The notes beneath the pieces are model-generated. The model saw only the letters and a program-made list of their open reading frames with translations, ran no database searches and was not told the DNA's origin. 64,000 nucleotides of DNA from Sedimenticola sp. (GTDB lineage Bacteria; Pseudomonadota; Gammaproteobacteria; Chromatiales; Chromatiaceae), in contig JAMOLT010000010.1 of the NCBI GenBank assembly GCA_027068915.1, forward strand, positions 186,001-250,000, written 5' to 3'. How positions within the stretch are numbered: position 1 is the stretch's first letter; each line of letters begins with the position of its first letter. Of this stretch, positions 42,960-52,622 are shown one piece after another. Position numbers and translations under genes: made by a program.

Positions 42960-45900
42960 ATGAATAAGACCAGCCAGTACCAACATAAACCCCTCATTCA
43001 AGGGATTACTCTTTCACTTACTATTTTTGCCAGTGCAGTTCAGGCGGATGACGTGGAAGTTTACGTAACCACACCGGTTACCATCGGACCCAATATTCTA
43101 TTTATTATGGATGAGTCCGGCAGTATGAACTGGACAGATGGATACTATAAATTATCCAGTTGCAGCTATGGAGGCGGGGGCTTCTGCGACGACCCTGATC
43201 AACGCATGTACCAACTGAGAAAGGCCATGCTTTCTCTGATCAGTGACTCCAAAATGGATGATGTCAATATAGCCATCATGGGTTATTCCGGCACCAGGAA
43301 CAACACGCTCATACATACACCGGGATTTGTAAAAGTAAAAGATTGGCGCACTACCCTACTTGATGACGTCATCGGCGACAGCGGGCTAGATACCGACTTT
43401 GGCACTCCTGGAGAAACTACAGGATCACTCATTACCAGTGGCGGCACACCTTCAACACCCGCCATCAAGGAAGGGATGTCCATGTTCAGAGGACTGGAGG
43501 GGCATACTTCCCCTATCGAAAACTGGTGTGAACCCAACTACGTTGTATTTCTTACGGACGGGGAACCAAACAGGAACGAAGGCGACACCACATATGAAGC
43601 AGTCAATTGCGATGCCAATGAACCTACCATAGCAGGCATTAACTGGGGCGGAACAGATGGATCAGCAAATGGCGCACGCTGCTCTGCCACTATTTCTCAA
43701 TGGGGATATGAGCACCGTCCGAAAACAGGTGAAGACTGGAGCTATGGTGATAATGACCCGGAAAAAAAGCTCTTCAGGAATGTCATAACCCATACCATCG
43801 GCTTTCACACCAATGCCGGCTCTGAAGCCGCAAGGATTGCCAAGGAAACCTATCTTTTAGGCATAGCAGACAAAAGTCCTGATGAAGATCCAGACCATTC
43901 TGAGTACAACTTTAATAACAATTACGGAAAAGATCTGCCCGACTATGATCCTAATGATCCCTATATTGGGGGAAGGTTTGTACGTGCAGACAATGCAGAC
44001 AATCTGCTGGAAGCGCTAACCAGCTTTGTGGATCAGGCCAATGATGGGGTGGACTATACCTATTCCGCACCCACCATCCCATTCAATGCCGACAATGCAG
44101 CAATCAGCGGCGATGAAATGTATCTTCCTGTTTTCAAGCCAGGCGCCACATCCTTTTGGAAAGGAAACATAAAGAAATATCAAGTCAAGTATAGCGAGGC
44201 TGATGACGAGCTTCTTGTTCTGGATAAAAATGGAAACTCTATTATTGATAATGCTTTTCGGTTCGTTAGTTCCACAGATTATTGGAACGATACGGGAAGT
44301 ACTGATGGCGCAAATCCACTCGCCGGGGGAATCAACAGCAACATGGCACCCTCTCGGAACCTCTATACCTATCTGTCGGGAAACGAAAAAGACCTTACCC
44401 TCGAGGAAAATCGGGTGCATCCTGACAATGAGCTGATCACCAAGGAACTTATGGAGGTTGCGAGAGAGAGTTGGAGAAGCAATCAGCTAAATTGGGCCAA
44501 CTGGCTGAAAAATGATGGCGAGACACCGCGCACAGGCGATAACGCCCCACAAATGGGAGCTCCTCTTCATACCCAACCAGCCACCATCCGCTATAAAAGC
44601 GAAGATGACCTGGTGCTTATAAGCACAACGGAAGGCATTTTGCATGCCCTCGACAGTTCCAGCGGCAAAGAATTATGGGCCTATATGCCCGATGAACTGC
44701 TGAAAACAATCAAGGTTGCAAAAAAGAACAAAGCAGATGACCTGCCCATGTATGGGTTGGACGGCCCCATGACGGTTTACCGCACAGACACCATTTATCA
44801 AGATGATGACAATGATGGCTTTCCCGATTTAGATGCAAATGGAGATGAAATCATCACAGTTCCAGGCAAAACCTTTCTCATGGTTGGCATGAGAAGAGGA
44901 TTTGCCAAGGGCGCTGAATCCAAGCATGTAAACAGAAACTATTACGTTCTGGATATTACGAACCGGGAAGAACCTCTTTTTGCATGGGAGATTATCGGCG
45001 GGAAACCCAATACCGATTTTGAGGATCTGGGACAAACCTGGTCCAAGCCTATTTTCACAAAACTGGAGATCGAAGGCGCCAGCGCTCAGGATGTACTGGT
45101 TTTTGGCGGTGGCTATGACCCCGACCAGGATAATGCCATATCACAGGCGGATGACAATATGGGAAATGCCATCTATATCGTCAACCCAAAAGACGGCTCT
45201 CTTATCCGCAAGATAGACAGCTCAGACATGGAACAAGGCAAAATGGGTAACGCTATCGCTGCCAATGTGCTCCCCGTAGATATCAATGCAAACGGTGTTA
45301 CCGACCGTCTATACGCTGCAGATGTGGGTGGGCGCATCATTCGCGTGGACATACCCGACAAAGCCCTAGCGCAAATGACTGGCTCCTCCGAGCTAAGAGG
45401 AACTGTAATAGCAGATGTGGGAAAAAATGATGGCTTCCAGCGCTTCTTCAATACACCAGAAGTGGCTTACTATAAGCGAGGAGGCTATCAGTACCTTGCC
45501 TTGCTGATCGGATCTGGAAAACGCCCGGATCCCGTTGACGACAGCGTTACAGACCGGTTCTACATGATAAAGGATTACAACGTCTGGGCAGCCCCCACGA
45601 CTTACCCGGATATCGTGACGGAAAGCGAGCTTTCTGATACAACAAACAACCTGGCGCAAGAAGGTAGCGACGAGGATGCCCGTGATGCTTTGGACGAATT
45701 GATTACCAACAGCGGATGGTATGTGGACTTGGACTCAGGAGAGAAGGTATTTTCTGAAGCCCGGGTCTATGACTATGCCGTGCTGTTTACATCCTATAGC
45801 GGAACCAAGGAAGAACCCGATGTCTGTACCGCCACTTCTGTCGAAGGCGAATCTTTTCTCTACATTCTCGACATGAGACATGGTGGCGCCAGATTCAACA

Positions 45901-46130
45901 TTGCCGGCGGAAGATTTGAGCAAAGCAGCCCGGATGAACTAAGCAAGAGTGACCGCAAAATTTCCCTGGATATTCCCGGTATGCCGCCTTCACCCACACT
46001 CATGTTCCCTTCCAAAGACGATGGTGAAGGACCAAGTGGCTGGGTACTCGCACTCGTAGGCTTGCAGGCTCCGGCAAAATGGCCTGACCGCTATCACCCG
46101 ATTTCCTGGGAAGAGGTGATTAACGATTAA
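42960..46130 (+). CDS. pilY1: Pilus tip adhesin PilY1
   Basis: A 1056-residue secreted protein. After a signal peptide (to AVQA) comes a von Willebrand A-like domain with the MIDAS motif DESGS (Asp51, Ser53, Ser55) in GPNILFIMDESGSMNW and TDGEPNRNEGDTT. The C-terminal half (from about residue 540) is the PilY1 beta-propeller: DLVLISTTEGILHALDSSSGKELWAYMPDELL, with calcium-loop-like segments DDDNDGFPDLDANGDE and DPDQDNAISQADDN. It sits on the pilus tip and supports adhesion, pilus extension and surface sensing. Codon use and direction match its neighbours. Confidence 0.95.
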   Translation: MNKTSQYQHKPLIQGITLSLTIFASAVQADDVEVYVTTPVTIGPNILFIMDESGSMNWTDGYYKLSSCSYGGGGFCDDPDQRMYQLRKAMLSLISDSKMDDVNIAIMGYSGTRNNTLIHTPGFVKVKDWRTTLLDDVIGDSGLDTDFGTPGETTGSLITSGGTPSTPAIKEGMSMFRGLEGHTSPIENWCEPNYVVFLTDGEPNRNEGDTTYEAVNCDANEPTIAGINWGGTDGSANGARCSATISQWGYEHRPKTGEDWSYGDNDPEKKLFRNVITHTIGFHTNAGSEAARIAKETYLLGIADKSPDEDPDHSEYNFNNNYGKDLPDYDPNDPYIGGRFVRADNADNLLEALTSFVDQANDGVDYTYSAPTIPFNADNAAISGDEMYLPVFKPGATSFWKGNIKKYQVKYSEADDELLVLDKNGNSIIDNAFRFVSSTDYWNDTGSTDGANPLAGGINSNMAPSRNLYTYLSGNEKDLTLEENRVHPDNELITKELMEVARESWRSNQLNWANWLKNDGETPRTGDNAPQMGAPLHTQPATIRYKSEDDLVLISTTEGILHALDSSSGKELWAYMPDELLKTIKVAKKNKADDLPMYGLDGPMTVYRTDTIYQDDDNDGFPDLDANGDEIITVPGKTFLMVGMRRGFAKGAESKHVNRNYYVLDITNREEPLFAWEIIGGKPNTDFEDLGQTWSKPIFTKLEIEGASAQDVLVFGGGYDPDQDNAISQADDNMGNAIYIVNPKDGSLIRKIDSSDMEQGKMGNAIAANVLPVDINANGVTDRLYAADVGGRIIRVDIPDKALAQMTGSSELRGTVIADVGKNDGFQRFFNTPEVAYYKRGGYQYLALLIGSGKRPDPVDDSVTDRFYMIKDYNVWAAPTTYPDIVTESELSDTTNNLAQEGSDEDARDALDELITNSGWYVDLDSGEKVFSEARVYDYAVLFTSYSGTKEEPDVCTATSVEGESFLYILDMRHGGARFNIAGGRFEQSSPDELSKSDRKISLDIPGMPPSPTLMFPSKDDGEGPSGWVLALVGLQAPAKWPDRYHPISWEEVIND

Positions 46131-46219
46131 ACACTTCCAGGCTACTGGTGCTGTAGAAAAGCATGGAATGCAGTTTCTGCAGTACTACAACCCCCTATCT
46201 CATTATTAGGTTCAAGAAT

Positions 46220-46633
46220 ATGGCCATAAAAAGCAAACGTGGATTCACCCTGATCGAACTAATGATTGTGGTGGCGGTGGTGGGAATACTGGCGGCCATC
46301 GCCTATCCCAGTTATATTGATTCCGTACGTAAAGCACACAGAGCAGATGGTAAGGCGGCGTTACTAAATGCCGCCCAAAAGATGGAAGCCTATTATGCAA
46401 GAAATGCAAAGTATACAGACGCCACATTGGCCGACCTAAATATCCCTTCGACGAGTGAAGAAGGGTATTTCGACATTACTATTGAAACCGCCGATGCCAA
46501 TAGTTATGTATTTCGGGCGGAAGCTTTGGGCGACCAACAAAATGACGATATCAAAGGCTTCCAACTCACGTCTACGGGAGCTAAAACCCATTATGATGGA
46601 TCAAGTTGGACTGTGGCCGGATGGGATGACTAG
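46220..46633 (+). CDS. pilE: PilE-type (minor) type IV pilin
   Basis: A 137-residue type IV pilin-like protein. Leader MAIKSKRG|FTLIELMIVVAVVGILAAIA with Glu at +5, followed by YPSYIDSVRKAHRADGKAALLNAAQKMEAYYARN, the PilE signature. ATG 46220 gives the normal 8-residue leader; the longer frame from 46163 does not. It closes the pilV-W-X-Y1-E set. The pattern fits the minor pilin PilE rather than the major pilin. Confidence 0.93.
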   Translation: MAIKSKRGFTLIELMIVVAVVGILAAIAYPSYIDSVRKAHRADGKAALLNAAQKMEAYYARNAKYTDATLADLNIPSTSEEGYFDITIETADANSYVFRAEALGDQQNDDIKGFQLTSTGAKTHYDGSSWTVAGWDD

Positions 46634-46659
46634 TATATATTTTTAGAGAGTCGCGCATG

Positions 46660-46685
46660 AAAAACCGCCCTTACAAGCGGTTTTT
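46660..46685. terminator. Bidirectional terminator between pilE and DUF4124 genes
   Basis: AAAAACCGC (46660-46668) pairs with GCGGTTTTT (46677-46685) around an 8-base loop. It ends both the pilE (+) and DUF4124 (-) messages. Confidence 0.9.
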
Positions 46686-46693
46686 CCACTGGA

Positions 46694-47107
46694 TCAATCG
46701 CAATACGCCTTAACCACCGCCTGAGCCTCCTTAACCTTCAGCGCCTTTTCTTCCGGCGTAAACTTCACCAGTTTATTGTCCTCAGTCACAAACCCCATAC
46801 CGGGTTCGGCATTTTCCAGCACCTTCAGATTCTGCCTCCCCTTTTCACAATATTCCTTACGCAATGCAGTATCCAGCGCAGGATTTCCCTTGACTTTTTC
46901 ATCCACGACATCTTCCGTTTTTTCCTCAACAGGAGTAGCAGGAGGCGGCGCATTCACCTGTATTTCTTTCGCTTCGATACTCTCCGGTGGAGGTGACTGG
47001 GAATAAACCACTTTTCCGTTTTCATCCACCCAGCGATAGACTTTCGCCTCTGCCAAGCCACCTATAATCACCAACCCAGCTAATCCTGCAATTATTGTCC
47101 GTTTCAC
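46694..47107 (-). CDS. DUF4124 periplasmic protein
   Basis: A 137-residue exported protein with a DUF4124 domain right after its signal: KVYRWVDENGKVVYSQSPPPE. The rest is charged and proline-rich with two Cys (EYCEKGRQNL, KAYCD end). GTG 47107 is chosen, as GAGGGGG is well spaced and it opens directly into the signal KRTIIAGLAGLVIIGGLAEA. DUF4124 is common beside pilin or envelope genes. Function unknown. Confidence 0.8.
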   Translation of the reverse strand: MKRTIIAGLAGLVIIGGLAEAKVYRWVDENGKVVYSQSPPPESIEAKEIQVNAPPPATPVEEKTEDVVDEKVKGNPALDTALRKEYCEKGRQNLKVLENAEPGMGFVTEDNKLVKFTPEEKALKVKEAQAVVKAYCD

Positions 47108-47211
47108 CTGCACCCCCTCATGGAATAAACTATTCATCTTCAGAACCATAGCAAAACAACCGGCCAGTTGCCCATGCAGTTGTCACAAAAAACACATCAG
47201 ACCAATTCCCG

Positions 47212-48303
47212 ATGAGCAATGTTCTCATCATCGGTGGTGGCATCATCGGCCTGCTGACCGCACGCGAGCTATGCGCGGCCGGGGCGGATGTCACCCTGCT
47301 GGAACGGGGCGAGCTGGCACGGGAATCTTCCTGGGCGGGCGGCGGAATCCTTTCCCCCCTGTATCCCTGGCGCTATCCGGACAGCATTACCAGGCTGGTG
47401 AGCTGGAGCCAGCAAACTTATGCCGAACTGTGTGAAGATTTATACGAGAACACGGGAATCGACCCTGAATACCTGCAAAACGGGCTACTCATAGAAGCAT
47501 CAGGAGAACGCAGCCGCGCCCTCCATTGGTCTGCCATGCATCGCCATCTGCTTCTTCCGGTCAACGCAGACAGAATTGCCGAAATGGAGCCCGAGCACAA
47601 ACAACCACCGGAAGCAGCCATATGGATGCCCGGCATCGCCCAGGTGCGCAACCCCCGCCTGGCAAGGGCGCTGGCACAGGACGCCGTGCAACGTGGTGTG
47701 CATATACGCACACAGACACCGGCCCTCAACCTGAAAATCAGCAATAACCGTATCCTTGGCATCACAACCGCTGCCGGCAAGTTCTCAGCAACCACGGTTG
47801 TCTTGTGCGCCGGGGCCTGGACGGGAGAACTCAGCCAGATACTGCCAACCCCCGTCGATATACGCCCCGTAAGGGGGCAGATGCTGTTATTCAAAGGGAA
47901 ACCCGATACCATCCATCACATGATGCTGGAGGAAAACCGCTATATCATCCCCCGCAAGGATGGCCGGATACTGTTCGGCAGCACCCTGGAAGAAGCCGGT
48001 TTCGACAAGTCCACCACCAAGGCCGCCCGCATGGAACTCGAGCAACTCGCCATCCAGCGTTTTCCGGTGCTGAAAGATTTTCCCGTCGAACAACACTGGG
48101 CCGGACTGCGGCCGGCGGCGCCTGCCGGCATTCCATATATCGCCAGGCACCCGCAGATCGACAACCTGTTCATCAACGCCGGTCACTACCGCAATGGCGT
48201 GGTGCTGGGGCCGGCTTCCGCCAGGTTGCTTGGCGATCTGCTGCTGCACAGGAAACCCATTGTCGATCCTGCCCCTTACACGATGGATGCAGCACGTGGC
48301 TGA
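47212..48303 (+). CDS. thiO: Glycine oxidase ThiO-like FAD oxidoreductase
   Basis: A 363-residue D-amino-acid-oxidase-fold flavoenzyme. FAD-binding VLIIGGGIIGLLTARELCAAGADVTLLERG is at the N-terminus, GGILSPLYPWRYPD near residue 42, and the C-terminal FINAGHYRNGVVLGPASARLLGDLL. ThiO oxidises glycine to iminoglycine for the thiazole of thiamin. No thiS/thiG lies nearby. The 3' end overlaps the sensor-kinase gene by 17 bases. Confidence 0.88.
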   Translation: MSNVLIIGGGIIGLLTARELCAAGADVTLLERGELARESSWAGGGILSPLYPWRYPDSITRLVSWSQQTYAELCEDLYENTGIDPEYLQNGLLIEASGERSRALHWSAMHRHLLLPVNADRIAEMEPEHKQPPEAAIWMPGIAQVRNPRLARALAQDAVQRGVHIRTQTPALNLKISNNRILGITTAAGKFSATTVVLCAGAWTGELSQILPTPVDIRPVRGQMLLFKGKPDTIHHMMLEENRYIIPRKDGRILFGSTLEEAGFDKSTTKAARMELEQLAIQRFPVLKDFPVEQHWAGLRPAAPAGIPYIARHPQIDNLFINAGHYRNGVVLGPASARLLGDLLLHRKPIVDPAPYTMDAARG

Positions 48304-50455
48304 TCGCAAGGTGCAAAAATTCTGGTGCTGCCTGCTGCTCTTGCTGCCCGTCACCCTGTTCGCCGAAATACCGCAAATAAAGATCGGTGTCCTCAGCCAT
48401 CGTGGTGACGAAGCCACATTGCGCAACTGGTCACCCACGGCGGATTACCTGACCAGGGTAGTGCCGGAATATCGCTTCCTCATCGTCCCCCTGGATTTTC
48501 GGGAAATCGAACCCGCGGTCAGATCCGGCAGTGTGGACTTTCTGCTGGTGAACCCCGGCATCTATGTCAACATGGAAGTACGCTACCGTATTTCCCGCAT
48601 CGTCACCCTGAACAACCTGATCAACAACGAAGCATCCAATCTCTTTGGCGGCGTGATCTTCACCCGGGCGGATCGTGATGACATCAACAGCCTGGAGGAT
48701 CTTCGGGGAAAGACCCTGATGGCGGTTGACAAGACCTCCCTGGGCGGCTTCCAGATGGCCTGGAAAGAGCTTGAAAAGATCGGCATCAATCCCTACCAGG
48801 ACACGGCGGATCTGCGCTTCGGCGGCACCCATGACGCCGTGGTGCAGGCCGTACAGCGGGGAGAGGCGGACGTGGGTACGGTGCGCACGGGCATTCTCGA
48901 AACCATGGTCGAAGACGGCGAGACCGTCGCCGAAAAGTTTACCGTCCTCGGGCAAAAAAAGGACGACATGTATTTGTTTTCCCACAGCACCCAGCTCTAT
49001 CCGGAATGGCCCTTCAGCAAGCTCCAGCACACCCCGGCGCAGCTCGCCCGGCGGGTCGCCATTGCATTGTTGCAAATGTCGCCCCTGGAACCTGCGGCGC
49101 AATGGGGCGAATACGCCGGCTGGACCACCCCCCTGGAATACCAGCCCGTGCATGAGCTGTTGCGCGACCTGCATCTGCCCCCGTATGACCGCCCGGAGCG
49201 CTTCACCCTCAGCGACGCCATCGAAAAATACTGGTACTGGCTGCTCATCGCCCTGTTGTTTCTGCTGTTCATGTTGATCATGACCAGCTGGGTGGTGCGC
49301 CTGAATCGCGCCCTGAAAAAATCCAAAAGCATGCTGGAGCGCCAGCACAACCTGATTCTGGACTCCGTGGCCGATGGCATCTACGGGGTGGATCTGCAGG
49401 GAAACGCCACCTTCATCAACAAGGCGGTCACGGAGATCACCGGCTGGCGAGCCAAGGATCTCATCGGCGTGAACCAGCACCAGCTGCTCCACCACACCCG
49501 CCAGGACGGCAGCCCCAACCCCGGCAGCGAATGCCCGGTTTACCTCACTTTCCGGGAAGGCAGGCCGCGCTATGTGGAAGAAGACCTGTTCTGGAAAAAG
49601 GACGGCAGCAGCATCCCGGTGGAATACAGCAGCACCCCGATTCGCAACGAACAGGGTGATATCGTGGGCTCCGTTGTGGTGTTCCGCGACATCAGCGCCA
49701 GAAAGCAGGCGGCGGAAGCCGACCGCCAGTACCAGATGGAACTGGCCCATGTGGCGCGCCTGAGCACCATGGGGGAAATGGCCTCCGGCATGGCCCATGA
49801 ATTGAACCAGCCCCTGACGGCCATCGCCACCAGCGCCGATGCCTGCATGCGCCTGTTGGAATCAGGCAATCCTCCAGCAGACCGAATCATGGACGTGCTG
49901 GAAACCATCGGTACCCAGGCACGCCGCGCTGGCGGCATCATCCGGCAGCTGCGCCAGTTCGTGCGCAAGGAAGAACCCCGCCATACCCTAGTCAGGGTCA
50001 ATCAGCTGATTGAAGAAGTTTTGATGCTGCTGGAGCCGGAAATCCGCAAGGCCGACATTCGCGTAGTGCGTGATCTGGATGCGGATATCCCCCTGGTTCA
50101 GGCCCAACACATCCAGATCGACCAGGTGATACTGAACCTGATCCGCAACGCCATCGAGGCCATGGCGGAAACCGGCCAGGGCAAGCGCATTCTTACCCTG
50201 AAAACCCGCTGTGCCGGCGGCAATGCCGTGATCACTTCTGTTGAAGATACCGGGCCGGGAGCAGACCGGGAGCTGCTAGACAAGCTATTCGACCCCTTTG
50301 TCACCAGCAAGCCCCATGGCATGGGGCTGGGGCTGTCCATCAGCATGGCGATCATCAACGCTCACAATGGGAATCTTTACTATGAAGCGAGGGAGCACAA
50401 AGGGGCAATCTTTCGCTTTACCCTACCGGTAAGCGAGGCTGCAAATGAACACTAA
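48287..50455 (+). CDS. TtrS-like sensor histidine kinase
   Basis: A 722-residue sensor. The N-terminal periplasmic part is a PhnD-type phosphite/tetrathionate-binding-like domain (IKIGVLSHRGDEATLRNWSPTADYL, VRSGSVDFLLVNPG), followed by one membrane helix (YWYWLLIALLFLLFMLIMTSWVV), a PAS domain (DSVADGIYGVDLQGNATFINKAVTEITG) and the kinase core: phosphoacceptor His504 in GMAHELNQPLTAI and ATP-binding DTGPGADRELLDKLF..GMGLGLSI. The layout matches the tetrathionate sensor TtrS. The start overlaps thiO; the end overlaps the regulator gene by 11 bases. Immediately upstream of sox, so control by an S-oxoanion is likely but unproven. Confidence 0.88.
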   Translation: MQHVADRKVQKFWCCLLLLLPVTLFAEIPQIKIGVLSHRGDEATLRNWSPTADYLTRVVPEYRFLIVPLDFREIEPAVRSGSVDFLLVNPGIYVNMEVRYRISRIVTLNNLINNEASNLFGGVIFTRADRDDINSLEDLRGKTLMAVDKTSLGGFQMAWKELEKIGINPYQDTADLRFGGTHDAVVQAVQRGEADVGTVRTGILETMVEDGETVAEKFTVLGQKKDDMYLFSHSTQLYPEWPFSKLQHTPAQLARRVAIALLQMSPLEPAAQWGEYAGWTTPLEYQPVHELLRDLHLPPYDRPERFTLSDAIEKYWYWLLIALLFLLFMLIMTSWVVRLNRALKKSKSMLERQHNLILDSVADGIYGVDLQGNATFINKAVTEITGWRAKDLIGVNQHQLLHHTRQDGSPNPGSECPVYLTFREGRPRYVEEDLFWKKDGSSIPVEYSSTPIRNEQGDIVGSVVVFRDISARKQAAEADRQYQMELAHVARLSTMGEMASGMAHELNQPLTAIATSADACMRLLESGNPPADRIMDVLETIGTQARRAGGIIRQLRQFVRKEEPRHTLVRVNQLIEEVLMLLEPEIRKADIRVVRDLDADIPLVQAQHIQIDQVILNLIRNAIEAMAETGQGKRILTLKTRCAGGNAVITSVEDTGPGADRELLDKLFDPFVTSKPHGMGLGLSISMAIINAHNGNLYYEAREHKGAIFRFTLPVSEAANEH

Positions 50456-51074
50456 CGCCAGCACCATTTTCATTGTCGATGACGATACCCAGGTTCGCCA
50501 GGCATTGGCCTTGCTGATGGAGTCCGTGGGCCTGAAGGTTCAGACCTACCCTTCTGCGAACACCTACCTCGAACAGTTCGACCCGGAAGCGCCGGGCTGC
50601 CTGATACTGGATGTGCGCATGCCCGGCATGAGCGGGCTGGAACTGCAGGCGCGCCTCGCCGCCGAAGCCTTTCACCCTCCGGTAATCGTCATTACCGGCC
50701 ATGGAGACGTTCCCATGGCGGTACGGGCAGTACAGGCAGGCGCCGTGGATTTCATCGAAAAACCCTTCAATGATCAGGCCTTGCTGGACAGCGTTCATCG
50801 CGCCCTGGATCTCGATGCAAGACAGCGCGGACGGGCCAGCAAGCTGGCGGAAGTGCAATCCCGGCTGGCCTCGCTAACCCCCAGAGAACAGCAGGTGATG
50901 AAAATGGTGGTGGCAGGCAAGCGCAACAAGGTCATCGCGCTGGAGCTGTCAGTAAGCCAGTCCACTGTAGAAGCCCACCGCGCCAAGGTCATGGAGAAAA
51001 TGCAGGCACAGAGCCTTTCTGATCTGATGCGCATGGTGTTGTCCCTGGAAGATAGCAGCAGAAATGCCGGGTAA
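50445..51074 (+). CDS. TtrR/FixJ-like response regulator
   Basis: A 209-residue two-domain regulator. Receiver: IFIVDDDTQVRQALALLMES, phospho-Asp in CLILDVRMPGMSGLEL, and the FIEKPF Lys. Output: LuxR-type helix-turn-helix LTPREQQVMKMVVAGKRNKVIALELSVSQSTVEAHRAKVMEKM (about residues 140-182). It partners the sensor kinase (overlapping genes) and probably regulates the sox genes downstream. Confidence 0.93.
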   Translation: MNTNASTIFIVDDDTQVRQALALLMESVGLKVQTYPSANTYLEQFDPEAPGCLILDVRMPGMSGLELQARLAAEAFHPPVIVITGHGDVPMAVRAVQAGAVDFIEKPFNDQALLDSVHRALDLDARQRGRASKLAEVQSRLASLTPREQQVMKMVVAGKRNKVIALELSVSQSTVEAHRAKVMEKMQAQSLSDLMRMVLSLEDSSRNAG

Positions 51075-51367
51075 ACTCCATTCCTGTGGGCCAGTTCATG
51101 CAAATCAGCAAACACATTAGGGAAAACCCCAAGTAATTTTCCTGTATCTGCCAATTTCCTTACCCCTTGGGGCTATGCATACTTTCTTCATGCCAGTGTA
51201 AATATCCATCAAAGAAGATATGGCAGACACACCAGGTATCAATCCGGCCCTCCGGGCACAGGGATGCCTGTATCCAACCCACAGGAAGCTCCCTGGCTTC
51301 AGCCTGAAATCAGGCAACCAGCAGAGTGCACTGTGACAAGAGTCCAAATTTATCCCTGGAGGATGTA
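51075..51367. promoter_or_regulatory. Intergenic leader of the sox operon
   Basis: A 293 bp gap. Two hairpins lie in series near the soxX start: CAGGGA..CCTGT (51259-51271) with ACAGG..TCCCTG (51281-51295), then GCCTGA-aa-TCAGGC (51302-51315). An upstream pair CCCCAAG (about 51127-51133) and CTTGGGG (about 51165-51172) may be an operator or stem. GGAGG precedes soxX by about 5 bases. The placement suggests transcriptional control of sox and a structured 5' leader. Confidence 0.55.
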
Positions 51368-51727
51368 ATGACGAAACTTACCAAAAGGCTTGGCCCCACA
51401 GCCACTGCCCTGGCCCTGTGCATCGGGCTGGTATTGTCCGCCCAGGCCAGCGCAGCCGATTTGGAAGCTGGCAAGAAAATCGCCTTTGACCGATCAAAAG
51501 GTAACTGCCTGACCTGTCACCATATCGAAGGCGGCACCCTGCCAGGCAACATCGGGCCGCCCCTGGTCGCCATGAAAAGCCGCTTTCCAGACAAGGCCAA
51601 GCTGCGCGCCCAGATCTGGGATGCCACGGCCATCAACCCCCACAGCATCATGCCGCCCCTGGGTCGCCACAGGATCCTTTCCGAGAAGGAAGTCGATCTG
51701 GTGACCGATTACATCTACAGTCTGTAA
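51368..51727 (+). CDS. soxX: Sulfur oxidation c-type cytochrome SoxX
   Basis: A 119-residue periplasmic monoheme cytochrome. A signal peptide ends at AQASA (about residue 29). Heme c motif CLTCH is Cys47-Cys50-His51, with Met95 in SIMPP as the sixth ligand. ATG 51368 is preceded by GGAGG. SoxX pairs with SoxA to attach thiosulfate to SoxY. It is the first gene of the soxXAKYZ run. Confidence 0.96.
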   Translation: MTKLTKRLGPTATALALCIGLVLSAQASAADLEAGKKIAFDRSKGNCLTCHHIEGGTLPGNIGPPLVAMKSRFPDKAKLRAQIWDATAINPHSIMPPLGRHRILSEKEVDLVTDYIYSL

Positions 51728-51752
51728 CAGCGGACGCAAGAGGACAGAAATC

Positions 51753-52607
51753 ATGAAGAAAATCCTAACCCTGTTGCTTTCTGCCGGCCTGGTGGCAACT
51801 GCAACCCAAGCGGTATCCAGCCCAAAAGAAGATCTGGAAAAATTCCGCATGTATTATGAGCAGCGCTTCCCCGGCATACAGCTGGACGACTTTGGTAATG
51901 GTCCCTATGCACTGGATGCCAGCAAGCGCCTGCAATGGGAATCCATGGAGGAATTTCCTCCCTATGAAGATTATATAGACAAGGGCAGTGAAATCTGGGA
52001 AACCCCATTCAAGAACGGCAAGAGTTTTGCCAGCTGCTTCGGCAAGGATCCATCAAAAGTCCGTGTAAAATACCCCCACTGGGACAAGGCCAGCAGCCAG
52101 GTGGTTACTCTCGAAGGTGATATCAACAAATGCCTGAAAGACAATGGCGAAAAACCCTTTGGCTGGAAGAAAGGCAAAATCGCCCATCTGGGCGCTTTCC
52201 TCGGCTATGAAGCCCGGGGCCAGAAAATCAACGTGGTCATCCCTGACGATCCCAAGGCGCTGGAAGCCTATGAAGAAGGCAAGCACTTCTACTACGCCAA
52301 GCGCGGTCAGCTGAACCTGGCCTGCGCAGATTGCCATATCCAGTATCCTGGCCATCGCGTTCGCGGGCAGCTACTGAGCACCGGACTGGGCCAAACCACA
52401 CATTTCCCGGTGTTCCGCGCCAAATGGTCAAAAGCGGCGGCCAACAGTGATGGCATGGGCACCCTGCATCGTCGTTATGGCGGCTGCAATAAACAGGTTC
52501 GCGCCCGCCCTTTCAAGGCGCAAAGCAGGCAATACCGCAATCTGGAATTCTTCCATACCTATATGTCAAATGGTCTGGCAATCAACGCACCGGGTTACCG
52601 TGAGTAA
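51753..52607 (+). CDS. soxA: Sulfur oxidation c-type cytochrome SoxA
   Basis: A 284-residue secreted cytochrome. One heme motif CADCH (Cys191, Cys194, His195) is present, with the distal Cys245 in RYGGCNKQ that carries the persulfide heme ligand at the active site. The first domain retains Cys95 and Cys127 where two-heme SoxA proteins have a heme, so this is the mono-heme type. It forms the SoxXA complex with the upstream SoxX, stabilised by SoxK. Confidence 0.96.
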   Translation: MKKILTLLLSAGLVATATQAVSSPKEDLEKFRMYYEQRFPGIQLDDFGNGPYALDASKRLQWESMEEFPPYEDYIDKGSEIWETPFKNGKSFASCFGKDPSKVRVKYPHWDKASSQVVTLEGDINKCLKDNGEKPFGWKKGKIAHLGAFLGYEARGQKINVVIPDDPKALEAYEEGKHFYYAKRGQLNLACADCHIQYPGHRVRGQLLSTGLGQTTHFPVFRAKWSKAAANSDGMGTLHRRYGGCNKQVRARPFKAQSRQYRNLEFFHTYMSNGLAINAPGYRE

Positions 52608-52622
52608 CGGGGAGACGAACAA

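Noticed and set aside
46131-46219. Possible sigma-54 promoter upstream of pilE (TGGAATGCAGTTTCTGCA)
   Set aside because: The distance between the GG and GC elements is 12 instead of 10 bases, which does not fit the -24/-12 consensus.
48431-49798. A 455-residue open frame on the minus strand opposite the sensor kinase
   Set aside because: Repetitive His/Gly/Val-rich composition and complete overlap with a recognisable kinase show that it is a shadow.
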